Source of the DNA: Isochrysis galbana
Lineage: Eukaryota; Haptophyta; Isochrysidales; Isochrysidaceae
Length of the DNA stretch: 64,000 nt
NCBI GenBank assembly: GCA_018136815.1
Contig: CM030936.1
Location: 4,230,474-4,294,473, forward strand
Reading direction: 5' to 3'
The notes below the pieces were generated by a model. The model was given only the letters and a program-made list of their open reading frames with translations, was not told the DNA's origin and ran no database searches. Positions 42,482 to 54,719 of this stretch are shown in pieces. The position numbers and the translations under genes are program-made. The stretch's first letter is position 1. Each line of letters begins with the position of its first letter.

Positions 42482-43160
42482 GCCCGGACACTGGGCTGAT
42501 GGCAGAGAAGGATGGGAATCACGACGGGCAACTTTATCCATTAGTTGGAGCACACCTTTTCATGTCGGAGGGTTTCTTCTTCCCATCAGCACTAGGAATG
42601 GGGGGGGCACCCTAGGGATGCTCGTCTACAAGACTCTCTCCGACGCGAGGCCTTTTGACGAGGAGAACGTTGAGGATGAGAAGGTTGAGGAGGGGGAGGG
42701 GGGAGGGGGGAGGAAGGCGCGGTCAACAAAACCTCTCGGGCCTCGGGTGCGGTGTGGGTCCCACGGTCCCACACATGACGGCGTCTCCTGTGAAGAGACG
42801 CGCGACGAGGGCTCTCGTCTCCCACGTCCGATCGGGAGAGACTCTCCTTCCTGACCATTTATTAAAACAAGGACCCGCCCGTTCCCCCCCCCCGCCCCCC
42901 AAACTCCCGCCGGGCTCCGCCGCATCCGTCTGTGACGAAACCACGAGGAACGTTGTCGATGATGGCGCCTCTTCCCGCCGCCGCTCCCCCCCCCGCGCGG
43001 CTCTGCTCTCTCCTCTTCCCCCCCCCCGCGGCTCTGCTTCATCCCCCCCTCCCCCCCCCCGCGGCTCTGCTCCCTCCTCCCCCTTCCCCCCGCGCGGCTC
43101 GGCTCCCCCCCCTCCCCCCCCCGCGGCGCGAGAGGGCGCCTAACCCCGAAAGTCCCCCGG
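42482..43160. other. Upstream region of the LRR gene
   Basis: 42685-42715 is a GGGGGAGG purine run and 42990-43130 are C-rich imperfect repeats of CCCCCCGCGGCTCTGCT. Encoded peptides on either strand are low complexity. No gene is called. Confidence 0.45.
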
Positions 43161-43167
43161 AGTTGCT

Positions 43168-43171
43168 CGGC

Positions 43172-43252
<81 letters not shown>

Positions 43253-43266
43253 TCTCTCTCTCTCTT

Positions 43267-43320
<54 letters not shown>

Positions 43321-43360
43321 CCCCCCCCCCCCCCCCCCCCCTCTCTCTCTCCGGCCTCCC
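43168..43360 (+). repeat. (CT)n tract upstream of the Ubl-HET-LRR gene
   Basis: (CT)n runs from 43168 to 43317 with two TTTCCC breaks, then a C homopolymer (43318-43340) and more CT. It lies ~280 bp before the start codon, on the coding strand. Confidence 0.9.
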
Positions 43361-43635
43361 AAAGACTCTCGCTCTCTCTCCAGGCCGCCAGACTGGACGG
43401 GGGGCGGGGAGGGGGCGGGGCCCCTCGCTTCCATTCTCTTCTGAATACCTTGCTTTACTTAACGTATTCTCTGCCTCGCTCTGCGGCGCTTCCCATTCTC
43501 CTGCTCTCCTACTCTGGTCCGTTCCTCTTTTTACGTATCTGTCTGTACTCCACATCTGTCGAGGGAGAGAGAGGGGCAGCAGGGGGCGAACGAGGAGAGG
43601 GAGGAGGGGGAGGGGGAGGGCCCAGAGCTGCCACG

Positions 43636-45615
43636 ATGCACGCGGCGACACGGACCGATGCTCGCCTCGTTCTCATCCGGCTGTCCGACCGCACGATCAG
43701 CGCCCCAGCCTCAGAGACCGTCGCTGCGGCCGCAATGGCTGCCGCGGCCGCCGCTGGGCTTCCTCTAAACCTTGGCCTTCTCACGCTGACAGCCGGTGGC
43801 CGGCGGCTGGACGGCTCGGCCACGCTCGCCGACGCCATTCGAGCTCGACCGTACACCACTATCCGTGCAACGCTTCCTCTCCATGGAGGCGTGTCCATCA
43901 GCTCTGAGAAGCTCTTCAAGGCCTTCAAGGCATTCGGAATCAATCAGACGTATGAGATGGAGCGCGAGCAGTTCGTCAAGCTGCTGATGCGTCCGGGCAA
44001 GGGCTGCGTCCCCCTCGACAAGCAGCGCGCCAGCGCGCTCTTTGATCGGTTCCGCACCGCCACGGCCAGCACCGTCAACGTGGCCAACTTTGTGGGCGCG
44101 TGCTCCGCGAAGCTGGCTTGGGATACCGAGATTTGTCGCCGCCGGTGGGAAGCAAACGGCGGCGGCGAGGTCGAGGAAGCGCTTAACTCAGGCGCCGTCG
44201 CGCTTCTCGATGCCGAGTGGATGGTCCGGGAGTCCGCTCGAGGAGGTGTGCTCCAGCCGCGGCAGCGGCTGCCCCCAGAGGCGTTTGTTGCACTCGATGA
44301 ACTCCGCACGACCACCTCATCTAGCATGCTCCCCATCGTCGCCGTCTCGCACTGCTGGCTCGCAAAGGACCACGCCGACCCGCGCGGTCACAACTTCTCC
44401 ACCTTGCGCCGGGTGCTGAGCATGATGTTGGAACATCGCTACCTGGGCAAGCCGTGCTTTCCGCGCCTCGGCGTCTTCATCGACTTTTGCTCGATCCACC
44501 AGCGCTGTCGAGGCCAAGATGGCCAGCCGCAGCGGAAGCTCATCCCGCCGGCCGAGGGAGAGGCGGAGCCGCCCGTCGACGCCATCTTCCCGGAGGAGGC
44601 CCAGCTCTTTGACAGGGCGCTTGCCAGCCTGTCCACCTTCTACTCGCACCCAGCCATCTTCTCGTTGCTGCTCACGTCCCACTTCCCCGCTGACTATGCC
44701 AACGCGCAGCTCATCGGGGATGGAGGGAGCAACGCCATCTACATGGGCCGAGGCTGGTGCTTCTGCGAGGCCATGTGGTCAACGCTGGTCAAAGACCCAG
44801 CCCTGGTGCTTGATCTAGGGCTCGACACGTTCGACGAACACATCGGGTGGAACGACTTCACGGAGATTTGCTCCCGCCGTGGCACGCCGCCCATGGAGCC
44901 CTGGAGGTTCGAGGCGCTCCTCAAGACGAAGCGATTCTCCGTCGAGAGCGACGCCGCGCTCGTGGCCAGGCTGTACCGTGAAGGCTTCGAGAAGCGCTTC
45001 GCCCCTGCCACCGAGCTCAGCTACCTTGATCTCGGTTGGGCGGACGACGAGGTCGAGGCGCTGGCCTCGATCCTCAAGTCGGGAGTCGTCAACAGACTGA
45101 CCTCTCTCTCCCTCGTCGGCAATCAAATTGGTGACGTGGGCGCTCGTTCACTGGCCGACTGCCTCGTGGGCCTGCCCAAGCTGCGCCACCTGGACCTCAG
45201 CTTCAATGCACTTGGCGAGGAGGGTACAAGCGCGATCGCCTTGGGGCTTGGACGCGTGAGAGGTTTGGAGATTCTCCAGCTTACCTACAACAATATCGGA
45301 GATGAGGGCGCGGCCGCACTGGCGACCGCATTGGCAGGTGTCCGGAAGCTTGTCGAGCTGCGCCTCGACTGGAACGAGGTGGGTGACGCCGGCGTGGTTG
45401 CTATCGCCTCCAAGCTACGCAAGACGCCTGACTTGCGCGTGCTGGAACTCGGCTGGAACGCCTTCAGTGATGCAGGCGCACGAGCGCTTGCCGAAGTGCT
45501 ACCCGAGTTACCCGAGCTTGGGTGGCTAGCCACGGTTGCCAACACTTTCAAAGAGGACGCGCGCGCGGCGCTCCTCTCCGCATGGGGCGAACGATGCGGC
45601 CAATTGAAGCTCTGA
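43636..45615 (+). CDS. Ubiquitin-like / HET-like / leucine-rich repeat protein (659 residues)
   Basis: Single exon; the ATG at 43636 (MHAATRTDARLVLIRLSDRT) is the first in frame after the CT tract. Residues about 10-85 have the length and layout of ubiquitin (LVLIRLSDRTISAPASETV, LTLTAGGRRLDGSATLADAI, ending ATLPLHGG). About 90-155 resembles a degenerate pair of EF-hand helices without Ca2+ ligands. About 190-440 is a globular domain with VAVSHCWLAKDHADPRG, GVFIDFCSIHQ and GRGWCFCEAMWS, reminiscent of HET/TIR-like SHCW...FIDxCS proteins. About 455-645 holds four to five ribonuclease-inhibitor-type LRRs of 28 residues (LTSLSLVGNQIGDVGARSLA, LRHLDLSFNALGEEGTSAIA and on). The architecture suggests an intracellular sensor or adaptor, but function is not known. 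I see no NTPase domain, unlike true NLRs. Confidence 0.82.
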   Translation: MHAATRTDARLVLIRLSDRTISAPASETVAAAAMAAAAAAGLPLNLGLLTLTAGGRRLDGSATLADAIRARPYTTIRATLPLHGGVSISSEKLFKAFKAFGINQTYEMEREQFVKLLMRPGKGCVPLDKQRASALFDRFRTATASTVNVANFVGACSAKLAWDTEICRRRWEANGGGEVEEALNSGAVALLDAEWMVRESARGGVLQPRQRLPPEAFVALDELRTTTSSSMLPIVAVSHCWLAKDHADPRGHNFSTLRRVLSMMLEHRYLGKPCFPRLGVFIDFCSIHQRCRGQDGQPQRKLIPPAEGEAEPPVDAIFPEEAQLFDRALASLSTFYSHPAIFSLLLTSHFPADYANAQLIGDGGSNAIYMGRGWCFCEAMWSTLVKDPALVLDLGLDTFDEHIGWNDFTEICSRRGTPPMEPWRFEALLKTKRFSVESDAALVARLYREGFEKRFAPATELSYLDLGWADDEVEALASILKSGVVNRLTSLSLVGNQIGDVGARSLADCLVGLPKLRHLDLSFNALGEEGTSAIALGLGRVRGLEILQLTYNNIGDEGAAALATALAGVRKLVELRLDWNEVGDAGVVAIASKLRKTPDLRVLELGWNAFSDAGARALAEVLPELPELGWLATVANTFKEDARAALLSAWGERCGQLKL

Positions 45616-46460
45616 GTCTTTGTGTCGCGCCATTAGAGACTTCCCACACGACTGAGCCCTTCAAGACACCACCTACCCTTGCCATCCCCGAGCCAAGCGA
45701 TGCTCTTGCGGCCGTGGCATGCGCTTCGATGCCACGGCGAGATTGGATAGCTGTCCCGTGCTCACTTCTCCGAGCATCCCCTCATGATTCTCGCTATGAT
45801 CTCACTGCATGATCGTTTCCGTGGTGACCTAATCCGGGCCGGCTCGCCCCGGAGGAGGAGGCGACCCAGGGTGGCACATGGTGGCCGACGTGGAGATATA
45901 TGTCGATGTTGCTGATCATGGACTGTTCCACCGCATGGACTCCGGCGACGTGCCACTCTTTGACTTCTTTCTCCGGATTGCATGCTTTTGCGGCTTTTGC
46001 GGATACATGGGCACCTGCGTGCCGAGACAGAGTAGCTCCATTCACCTATGATGGTGCGAATGCTCCTCCTCGGAAGAGCGTGCCAGTTGCAACGCATGTA
46101 TTCAGCCTACGATCTAGCTCCTCCGCTCAATCTCCAGGGTCGTTCGATGGACATCCCGTGCTCCCTATGTGTCTCTGTACCGTCACGTGGGAAGCAAGAC
46201 GGAGGTTCCGTCCTTTCCCGTTGCATACCCCCAAGCATATGCTTAATCACGACTCGGCTAGTCTTCTACGTTCGTCCCGTATAAACTCTTATTCGCTACT
46301 ACTAGTATGTAGTATTTCCTTCCGTCCTTGCTCCCTTGTTTGCTTTTTTGGTGCCATGTTTTGCCGTGAGAATGTTCTGTTAGAAGAAGTTCGGTTTTGT
46401 GCGTTTCCTCTTGTAAGGGTCCAACGGTCCAACTATCAACCATCGTTAAAACGATAGGGG
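45616..46460. other. Intergenic, nothing recognised
   Basis: The start of this stretch is presumably 3' UTR of the LRR gene. A 185-codon plus-strand frame (45900-46457) has no family signature and mixed composition. Confidence 0.35.
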
Positions 46461-46690
46461 CACCGTCTGCCCGCCTTCCTCTGCTGACGGGCCTTCAGCC
46501 CGTCAGCGTGCCTCCGAAAGCATCTCCTCCGCCGCGCCTGCCGCCGGCTTGCCTCCCTCCTCATTGCCCTCAGACCCTATGGGTCCTGCCAATTCGTCAT
46601 CATCTCAATTCGTCATACCAGCTGGCATGCTCGCACTCACACACACACAAAATCTAAGATTCCGGGCTAACGCCTACTATTGACTAGGTT
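46461..46690 (+). repeat. Truncated gag-like leader, copy 2, plus transposon end
   Basis: 46468-46650 matches 47429-47650 (CTGACGGGCC...CAGCCCGTCAGCGT, CTCCGCCGCGCCTGCCGCCGG, GCATGCTCGCACTCACA). 46655-46685 (AATCTAAGATTCCGGGCTAA) resembles the terminus at 14586. Confidence 0.6.
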
Positions 46691-47388
46691 CTCTACCTCT
46701 CTACCGACATCGCCCTTGTCTCTTGTCTCCCTCCCCCGCACCTCCGTCCCCTCCCCCCTTCATTCCTTTTCCTTCGGTTTCCGGGGTCCTGTCGCATTCG
46801 CGAATCGACGCTCGTTAGGCTTCTCTCTTCTCTTCGTTTGGTATTTATCGTTATAACTCTCTCGTTCTCGTTCTCGGTCAAAAAACTTCGCGTGGACGCC
46901 TAGGATCTAGGGTTCTGGAGCGCCCTCTCTCTTTCTCTCGAAGAGAAGGGAAGTTTCCCCACCTTTCTTCCTCCCAGGCGCCTCGCAAAAAGGTTTAATT
47001 CGCTATCTCCCCGCGTTTCTCTACCTGCTTCTGGGGGCAATCAGGTTTGGTTTGCCATCTCCCCTTGGAGATCAATTTAGGTTCGCTGCTTGGGTGAGGG
47101 AATCTTTCTCTTTGGTCCTTGGTTTGCCATCTCTCCTTGGAGATTGATTTAGATTCGCTGCTTTGGTTTTTGGTTACCTTGACCCTTGATGCAAGTTGCA
47201 TGAAAGCCCTTGGTGCATCCTGTTTTCTGCATCGTTGTCCGACGTCCTGTCGTCAGTCGTCATCCGTCGCTCTCGCTCTCGTCGCTCTCGTTCTCGTAAC
47301 ACTCGTACCCTACAAACTCGCCTTGCCTCACCAGCCCCTGCCAACACAGCCCTCCTCTCACTCACCCTCGCCTCTCGCCACTCGCTCG
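46691..47388. repeat. Retroelement-like leader region
   Basis: 47040-47070 and 47115-47150 are direct repeats of TTTGCCATCTCYCCTTGGAGAT. 47230-47310 is rich in CGTCGCTCTCGTTCTCG, as before the first gag copy (40080-40135). No complete LTR boundary could be fixed. Confidence 0.5.
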
Positions 47389-47679
47389 ATGTCGCTCTCG
47401 CCGCCGTCCTCGCCCTCGCTCAAGCCCGCCTGCCCGCCTTCCTCTGCTGACGGGCCTCAGCCCGTCAGCGTCTCCGAAGTCGTCTCCTCCGCCGCGCCTG
47501 CCGCCGGTCTGCCTCCTTCCTCATTGCCCTCAGGCCCTATGGGCCATCACAATTCGTCAGGTCCGGCCCAGGTACACTACCTTGGGTCTAGTTCGGTGTA
47601 TGTGGCTCGAGCAGGCCTAGTGCTGTTCGTGGTGGCATGCTCGCACTCACATACCGGTGTCATTAATACATGCCACTGA
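47389..47679 (+). pseudogene. Truncated gag-like leader peptide, copy 3
   Basis: The ATG at 47389 opens MSLSPPSSPSLKPACPPSSA; 96 codons to the stop at 47677-47679. The C-terminal third (VHYLGSSSVYVARAG...) is not shared with the other copies, so the retroelement part ends near 47560. Confidence 0.5.
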
Positions 47680-47854
47680 AATGCCATCGTGGATTTATGA
47701 TCAGCACTATCGTCATCACACCCACACGATGAGCGCCGTTTACAAGGCCACACGAGACAAGATACGCCTCTCGTGACGCACTAGCTACTCTTGTGACCTC
47801 GGCCATTCTAGGCGATTCATTGCTCTGACGGCTGGTCCTACAAGTAGAGGCAAC

Positions 47855-50800
47855 TCACCCACGAGAGATTAGTTTGATCGCCGCCGCCCCTCCGGCGGCT
47901 CTGAGCGCAGATAGTTCAGCTTCCCTTTGTCGTATCGTCTCTTTAGCGATCCCAAGCTGCCGCTCAGCCTCGACAAGTAGCTTTTTCATCCGGTGTACAC
48001 GAACCTTGTCTCGACCCTCTTCCTCGGTCGCCTCGCCATTAGCTGCCTGCAGGCTCATGCGATGTGCGGGTGCAGCCGCTGCAGTGGCACTCGCTTGGAG
48101 ATCGCCCGGGCGGAATGCTGCTACGGTCAGCTGCTCGCCTTGCCCTTCCGGGTGGCCAGCACTGGTTTGCTGCGCGGGAGCAAAAGTAGGTGTCGCACCG
48201 AGCATACCCCAGAAGCTTGACGAGGCGTCGGCTTGGGCGCGCACCGCAGCCTGCCCCTCTTCAATACGTTTGAGCTCTTCCGGTGAGAACTCAAGGAAGC
48301 CTGCAATGACCGGCATCGCCTGCTGAAAGCCCTCGGGCCCCCGTTCAGCGGCAGTGATGAGAGCGTTGCGCAGATACTGGAGATTGGTCTGCACGTTCCT
48401 CTGTGCTTGGAGCATCCGCGCCTGGCTTTCGTTGCGCTCGAGGAGCTCAGCCTCCCGCAGTGCCCACTGGCGACGGGCATCGGTCGCCCCCTTGAGCCGC
48501 GCTTCCAAAGAGAACGCTCGCGAGCGCCAGCGCTCAACTTCGCGCGATACTAGCGCTTGCTGGCGTGCGTGGGCATAGAGCTCCGCCTCGCCTGAAGCCG
48601 ACGAGATATCGCCAAGCGAGGGCGAGGGAGAGGCGCCATCTCCGAGGTCGGCCCCACTGCTGTTCAAATATGAGCCGTGCTCCACGGGAGAGGCCGGCTC
48701 CGCCCATGCTGGCAACATCTCGTTGGTCCCTTCCCGCGAAAATGATGGCCCTCCGGGATCTCGACCACTCACCCGCACCCGGCGTAGAGCATTGCCGAGG
48801 GCTAAAATCTGCTCATGCGCTTTGGCTATCTCGGCATCCTTTGCCACGAGCAGCGAGCGGAAGCGATGCCTCGCTTGCAATAGCTCTCGGCGTGCTGCGG
48901 CGCGCTGTGAGGCCAGACCGCTTGCCGCTTCTTCCTCGGGACCCAGGCCGCTCCTCGCCTCCTTCGCACCATTCTGTGGCTCCACTTCATTGACAGGCCG
49001 ACGCGAACCATTGGTCTTGGGTTCAGTTCCGGCTGTTGCACGTCTTGCGGCGGCCGCGGCGAGGCTTCGCAGCGGCGTGCTGTGAGTGTCAGTAGCGGTA
49101 TGGGCCAAGATTGGTGAGAGGCTATTGCCCGAGAGCTCGCTGTTCGTAGCTCGAGCGGTGTCGAGCGCAACTTCGACAGCCTCAAGCCGTGCCTCGCCAT
49201 CTTGAAGCTCAAGTGCCAGAGCAGTCTCGGCGACCAAGCCCTCTAGCGCGGCGGACTCAGCGGCGCGCAGCGCGCGGGACAGCGCGGCAGTGCTCACAGT
49301 CGCGCCGTCGTCAATGCCAGAAGAGGCCTCGTCCGAAAGGCCGTTCGAAGCGCAGTCACCACTTCCATCCTCGAGCCCCCTAGCTGGACTCGATTCAGTG
49401 AGCTCCCTCGTGGATTGGGCTCGCTCGGCATGTGCGGGCTTGGCTTCCGCATTGTCACCAGCCGCAGGGGCGATCTCGCTGAGTACCTTGGTCAGTCCCC
49501 CACGCTGTTGCGCACCTCCAACTCCTGAGGCGCGCAGGCGTGCCTCCGCCTTGGCGAGCCTGCGCCGCAGCTCTACGGCGCGAGCCTCCTCTACCCGCAA
49601 CGCCTCTTCCCGTGCCGCGAGCCGGGTTGCGATGCTTGCGACCTCGAGGGAGCTCCGTCGCACCTCAGCTTCGCGCTCAGCCACGCGTGCTGCCTCGGCC
49701 ACCGCTGCTGCTGCTGTTTTGGCCGTCGCAGAGTCGCGCTGGTCCAGCTCATCCTTGCGCTGTCGCAACGCGGATCCGAATGAGCGAAGTTGACGCTGTT
49801 GACCCTCGAGCCATTGTTTGTTCGCCTCGAGAGCCGCCACCATGGACTCAGTATCGCCGGAATGGAAGCCAGGAGCGGCAGCCACGCCGCCTGCCGCCGC
49901 ATCGCCGCCTTCCCCACCGCTGCGCAGCTGGGTGCAATCCTCGAAATGACCAAAGCCCTCGCCAGCCTCGTACGCGCGGCGCGCCTCTCGCTCCTCCTCA
50001 AGGGCTTCCTCGGCGGCCTCGGCGGCCTTGCGTGCTGCCGCCGCTGCATCCTGCGCCTCCTCGGCCGCCCGCTCTGCCGCCGCCGCTCGGTCTTCCGCCG
50101 CTTCAGCACGCGCAACGAGTTTTGACGCCTCCGCCTGCGCTTGCATCCGCATCTTTTCCTCACGCTCCGCTGCCGCCGCCGCCGCTTCCGCCGCCATCGC
50201 GGCGGCGCGCTCCTTCTCGGCCTGCATCTCCCGAACAGCGGCGTGCTGAGCATTCCTCATTTCCAATGTACATGCATTGCGCGACGCTTCGGCGGCAGCG
50301 GCTCGACGCTCGGCTCTTTCAACTGCCGCTCGCATTTTGACCTCGGCTGCGGCGTGAGCTGCCGCCGCCTCTTCGGCTCGCTCACCCTGCGAGAGGGTCC
50401 GGAGGGATGCGAGCGCCTCCTCCGCCTCGACGGCGCGAGCGCGGCTCTTGGCTGCCTCGGCCTGTGCTGTTGCAACCGCCGCCGCCAAAGACTCTCTCTC
50501 GGACTCCATTTCCTTGAGCGCTTCCTTAGTCTTGCTTACCTTGTCGCGCTCTTTGGCTAGCTTCGCTTCCAGTTTCTCGTTCTCATGTGTGAGCACGGTG
50601 ACGGCTTCTTGCAGTTTCGACTCGCGCGCCTTGGCATCCCGTTCATTGGCTGCCGCCTCGGCGGCCGACTTGGCGGCCGTCGCCGTGGCGGACGCTCGCG
50701 CACCATCTACTGCCGCCTCAGCCGCCTCGGCTCGCTTCTTGGCCTCAGTAGCAGTGACGCGCTCCGCCGCCAGCGCCGAGCGCAAGCTCTCCAACTGACG

Positions 50801-53800
50801 AGACAGCTTCTGTACGACGTCGTTGCCATCAGCTTGTGGCGGGTCTTCCGTGGGCGGTGCGGTGCGGGCAGCGCCCTCCTGCAGTCGCAATTGCTCTACC
50901 TCCCTCTTTGTCTGCTTCAGCTGCTCCTCGAGGGCCGCATTGGCTGAGCGCAGGGCCGCCGCGTCCGTGTCTGCGGCATCCGACGTTGCGGCCGCCGCCT
51001 GAGTGCCGCTACTTGCCACTAGCTGGAGGCGGTTGCGCAGTTCGGCCGCCTCCGACTCGGCACGTTGCCGTGACATATTCGCCGCCTCAGCTTCGGCCGC
51101 TGCCGCAGCCGCAGCCTCACTTGCAGCCTTGGCAGCATCCTTCAGGGTGCGAAGCTTCTCTTTCTGAGTTGCGACCTTGGCGCTGATCCGTTCGTTATCC
51201 TGGGAGAGCACCGCAACCGCTGACCGAAGCTCCTCTTCGGCAGCCTTGGCTGCCTGGAGCTCCTCGGCCGCAGCGCGAGAGGCCGCCACCGCCTCGGTAC
51301 GCACGCGGACGGTCTCTCCGCGTGCGTTGGTCGCGGCGGCGGCTGCCTCGTTCGCACGGGCCTCGGCCGCCGCCTGCGCCGCAGCCGCGGCCGCAGCCGC
51401 CGTCTCGGCGGCCCTTACCGCCGCAGCCGCCTGGGCGCCCTCGCCACTGGCGGAGGCACGGAGCGCGGCCGCCTCCGCCTCGGCCGCCTCCAGCGTGGCC
51501 TCCATCTGAGAGAGGCGCGATTCTAGCTCGGCCGCCTTCGCCTCGGCGGCCGCTTGCGCGGCCGCCGCCTCGGCTGCAGCAGCTTCCATCTTGTGCAAGG
51601 CCACGGTGTGAGCGCGAAGCACCTCGGCGGACTCCTCAGCGTCCTTTGCGCGAGCCGCAGCGTGAGCATCGCTGGCGCCTTGAGTAGATTCGACCAAGGA
51701 GCGAAGCTACGAGGGGAGGGCAGCGGTGGCTGGTGAGAGGAGTACCGCGACACGGGCGCTGCGGTCCCCGCGCATCTTGGGCAAGCCGCATCGGCCACGG
51801 CTGGTGTCTTACGTGCTCCAACTCTGCCATTGCCGCCGCCTCGGCAGCGATACGCGCCTCGGCCTCCGCTGCGGCCTTTGCTTCAGCCTCCGCAACGCTG
51901 GCTCGTGCTTGCGCCTGCGCCGCCGCGATGGTCTCGGCCGCGGCCGCTTCAACCTCGGCGACGCGTCGCTCGGCGTCCGCCTGAAGTGCCGACACCCTAA
52001 CCGTGGTCTCTCTCTGCGTGGCCTCCATCCGTTCTGCCACAAGAGCGGCGGCGGACTCGGCTGCCGCTTCGGCAGCCGCGAGCGCCTCGCGAGCGTTGCT
52101 GGCCGCGGTGCTTTCGCGATCAAGCTTCGCCTGCAGGCCGTCAGCGCGCGCACGCTGCTGACCAAGGTCCCGATTTGCGACCCAGAGCTTCTCTCTCAGG
52201 GTGCCTTCCTCCGCGCGTGAGGACTCGAGGGCCGACTGAAGCGACGCTGCGCGCTCCACCGCCGCCGCCGCCGCCGCTCGAGCCCCAGGAAGTTCGCGCA
52301 CCTGCGATCACGAACATGGGGATCGGTTCGGCTGCTTATCGGTTCGGCTTCACAAGCAGGAGCACGAAATTTAGGACGGGCGAGACGCGCGAGTACGGCA
52401 AGCGATTGGAGCGGGTGATGGGACAACTGTGGCGACGAGGAGCCACTCATGTGCGCCTTGGAGCGCGGCAAGGAAGCGCCCGCAGGCAAAACGTAGTCTC
52501 CCTCCCCTCTCCCGACCTCGAGCGTGCGGCAACGTGGGAAGCGAGGGGCTTCGGCACGCGGGGCTCGTGAACGGTGGCCTGGAGCGCCGGCAGTGATACT
52601 GTGGGCCAGATCTCCCAGTCGCCACGCCAAAGATGAACACCAACACTCTGGATCAACGGCATGCCAGTGCAATCGGCATGCACGCGACAATGCCTCAAAA
52701 CCACTCCCCACTCAGCTACCCACGTGACGCACCTGCGTAGTCGCCTCATCCAGTGCCTGCTGCAGCCTCTGCCGCTGCTCCTCGGCGGCTTCGAGCGCAG
52801 CCGCAAGCGACTCCGGAGCAGTGGCCCCTTCTTTGCCCCCTGCGCCACCGTGAGCTGCGAGTTGCGCGCGCGAGAGAGCTTCCTGCACCTGCTGGCGCTC
52901 GCGCTGAGCCGCCTCGAGCTCGGCCTCGAGCGCCGCGGCGCGACCCTCGGCCGCCTCCGCGCGTGCACGCGCCTCGGCGGCCGCGGCGGCAGCCGCCTCA
53001 ACGTCGGCCGCCGCCTGCCGCGCCGAGGCCGCCGCCGCTGCCTCCGCCTCCACCCGCGCGGCCGCCTCGCGGGACGCGAGCGCGCGGCCCTCTGCCTCGG
53101 CCTGCTCCGCCGCCGCCTGCGCCTCCCGCGCTGCTTGGATCCGCTTGACCGCATCGAGCTCCGCCTCGGATCGTCGTGCCTCCTCAGCCGCCGCGCGCTC
53201 CTCCGCGCGTGCCGCTGCCGCCGCTGCCGCCTCGCCCTTGCGGCCCGCCTCCGCCTCGGCGGTCCTCCGCTCGGCGGCCGTGGCCTGCGCCTCCGCGGCC
53301 AGCTCGTCCGCTCGCGTTTCCAGCGATGACACGCGCTGCTGTGCCGCCATCAGCTGAGCGCGAACGCTCTCGCACTCACGCTGGGCCTCCTCGAGCTGCC
53401 TCCTCCATTCCTCCGCTTGCGCGGCGACCCGACGCTCGGCCTCGGCAGAAGCCTCCGCCTCTGCCTGCCGCACCCGCTCGGCCACGGCTGACTCGGCAAC
53501 GGCTGCGGTCGCCGCGGCGTGAGACTGGTCTACCGCGACGGCCCGCGCGTTGGCGAGCTCGGCGCGCGCCGAGGCGGCGTCGGCGGCCGCACGTCGCGCC
53601 TCAGCGCGAGCCGCATCCGCTTCTAGCTTTGCGGCCTTGGCCTGCGCGCGGGCCGCCTCGGCCTCGGCGGCCGCGTCATCGGCACGCGCGGCGGCGGCGC
53701 GCGACTCGAGGTCAGCGCGGGCAGTGATCTCGGGCGGCGCTCCCGGTGGCAGCGCGCCTAGCGCCTGCACGAGCTCCTCCCCCTCGAGCCCCTCGAAGTT

Positions 53801-54157
53801 TTGCCTCTCTTCTGGCGGCAGCAGCCGGAGCGCCACACGCTTGAGACTGCCCGCGTACTGTGCGGCTTCCTCGGCGGCCTGGCTCGCGCCTTCGACGGCT
53901 GCCTCGGCGGTCTTCCGAGCCTGCTTCGCCCCTTCCATCTCGCGCTTCACCAGCAGCAGCAGCTCCTGCTTGCTCAGCTCCTCGAGAGTGCGCTTGCGGC
54001 TCGAAGAAGAAGCCGAGGTGGAGGTGAGGCCGCCGAGGCGGTCGACGCCCTTGGAGAGATTGGTGAGGACGGACTGCTCGAGCACGTCGAACGACTCGGC
54101 CTGCTGCCGTGCAAGCGCCTTGGCGCGCTCGCGAGCCTGCTCGAGGAACGCAGCCAT
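47855..54157 (-). CDS. GRIP-domain golgin, giant coiled-coil protein (three exons, 1,921 residues)
   Basis: Exons 54157-52733 (475 codons), 52301-51813 (163) and 51706-47855 (1,283 plus stop). Introns of 431 and 106 bp are GT-AG, all phase 0 (TTQ/VRELPG, ELEH/LRSLVE). Nearly the whole protein is Ala/Glu/Arg-rich heptad coiled coil, with a short globular start (MAAFLEQARERAKALARQQA). At about residues 1743-1790 is a GRIP-like motif: NLQYLRNALITAAERG, then MPVIAGFLEFSPEELKRIEE, with the conserved Tyr of the Arl1-binding pocket and the FSPEE signature. GRIP golgins are long tethers on trans-Golgi membranes, recruited by Arl1. Here ~135 residues follow the GRIP motif, including another helix, whereas GRIP is usually terminal. 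The stop overlaps a GTGAGT sequence (47848-47856 region), so a further exon is possible. Confidence 0.82.
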
Positions 54158-54199
54158 CGTGCGACGGGCGGCGCCGACCGCCGCGCAGAGAGGGAGAGG

Positions 54200-54710
<511 letters not shown>

Positions 54711-54719
54711 AGAGGGAGG

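Noticed and set aside
47874-52570. Plus-strand frames opposite the golgin
   Set aside because: Ala/Arg-rich shadows of the coiled-coil coding strand.
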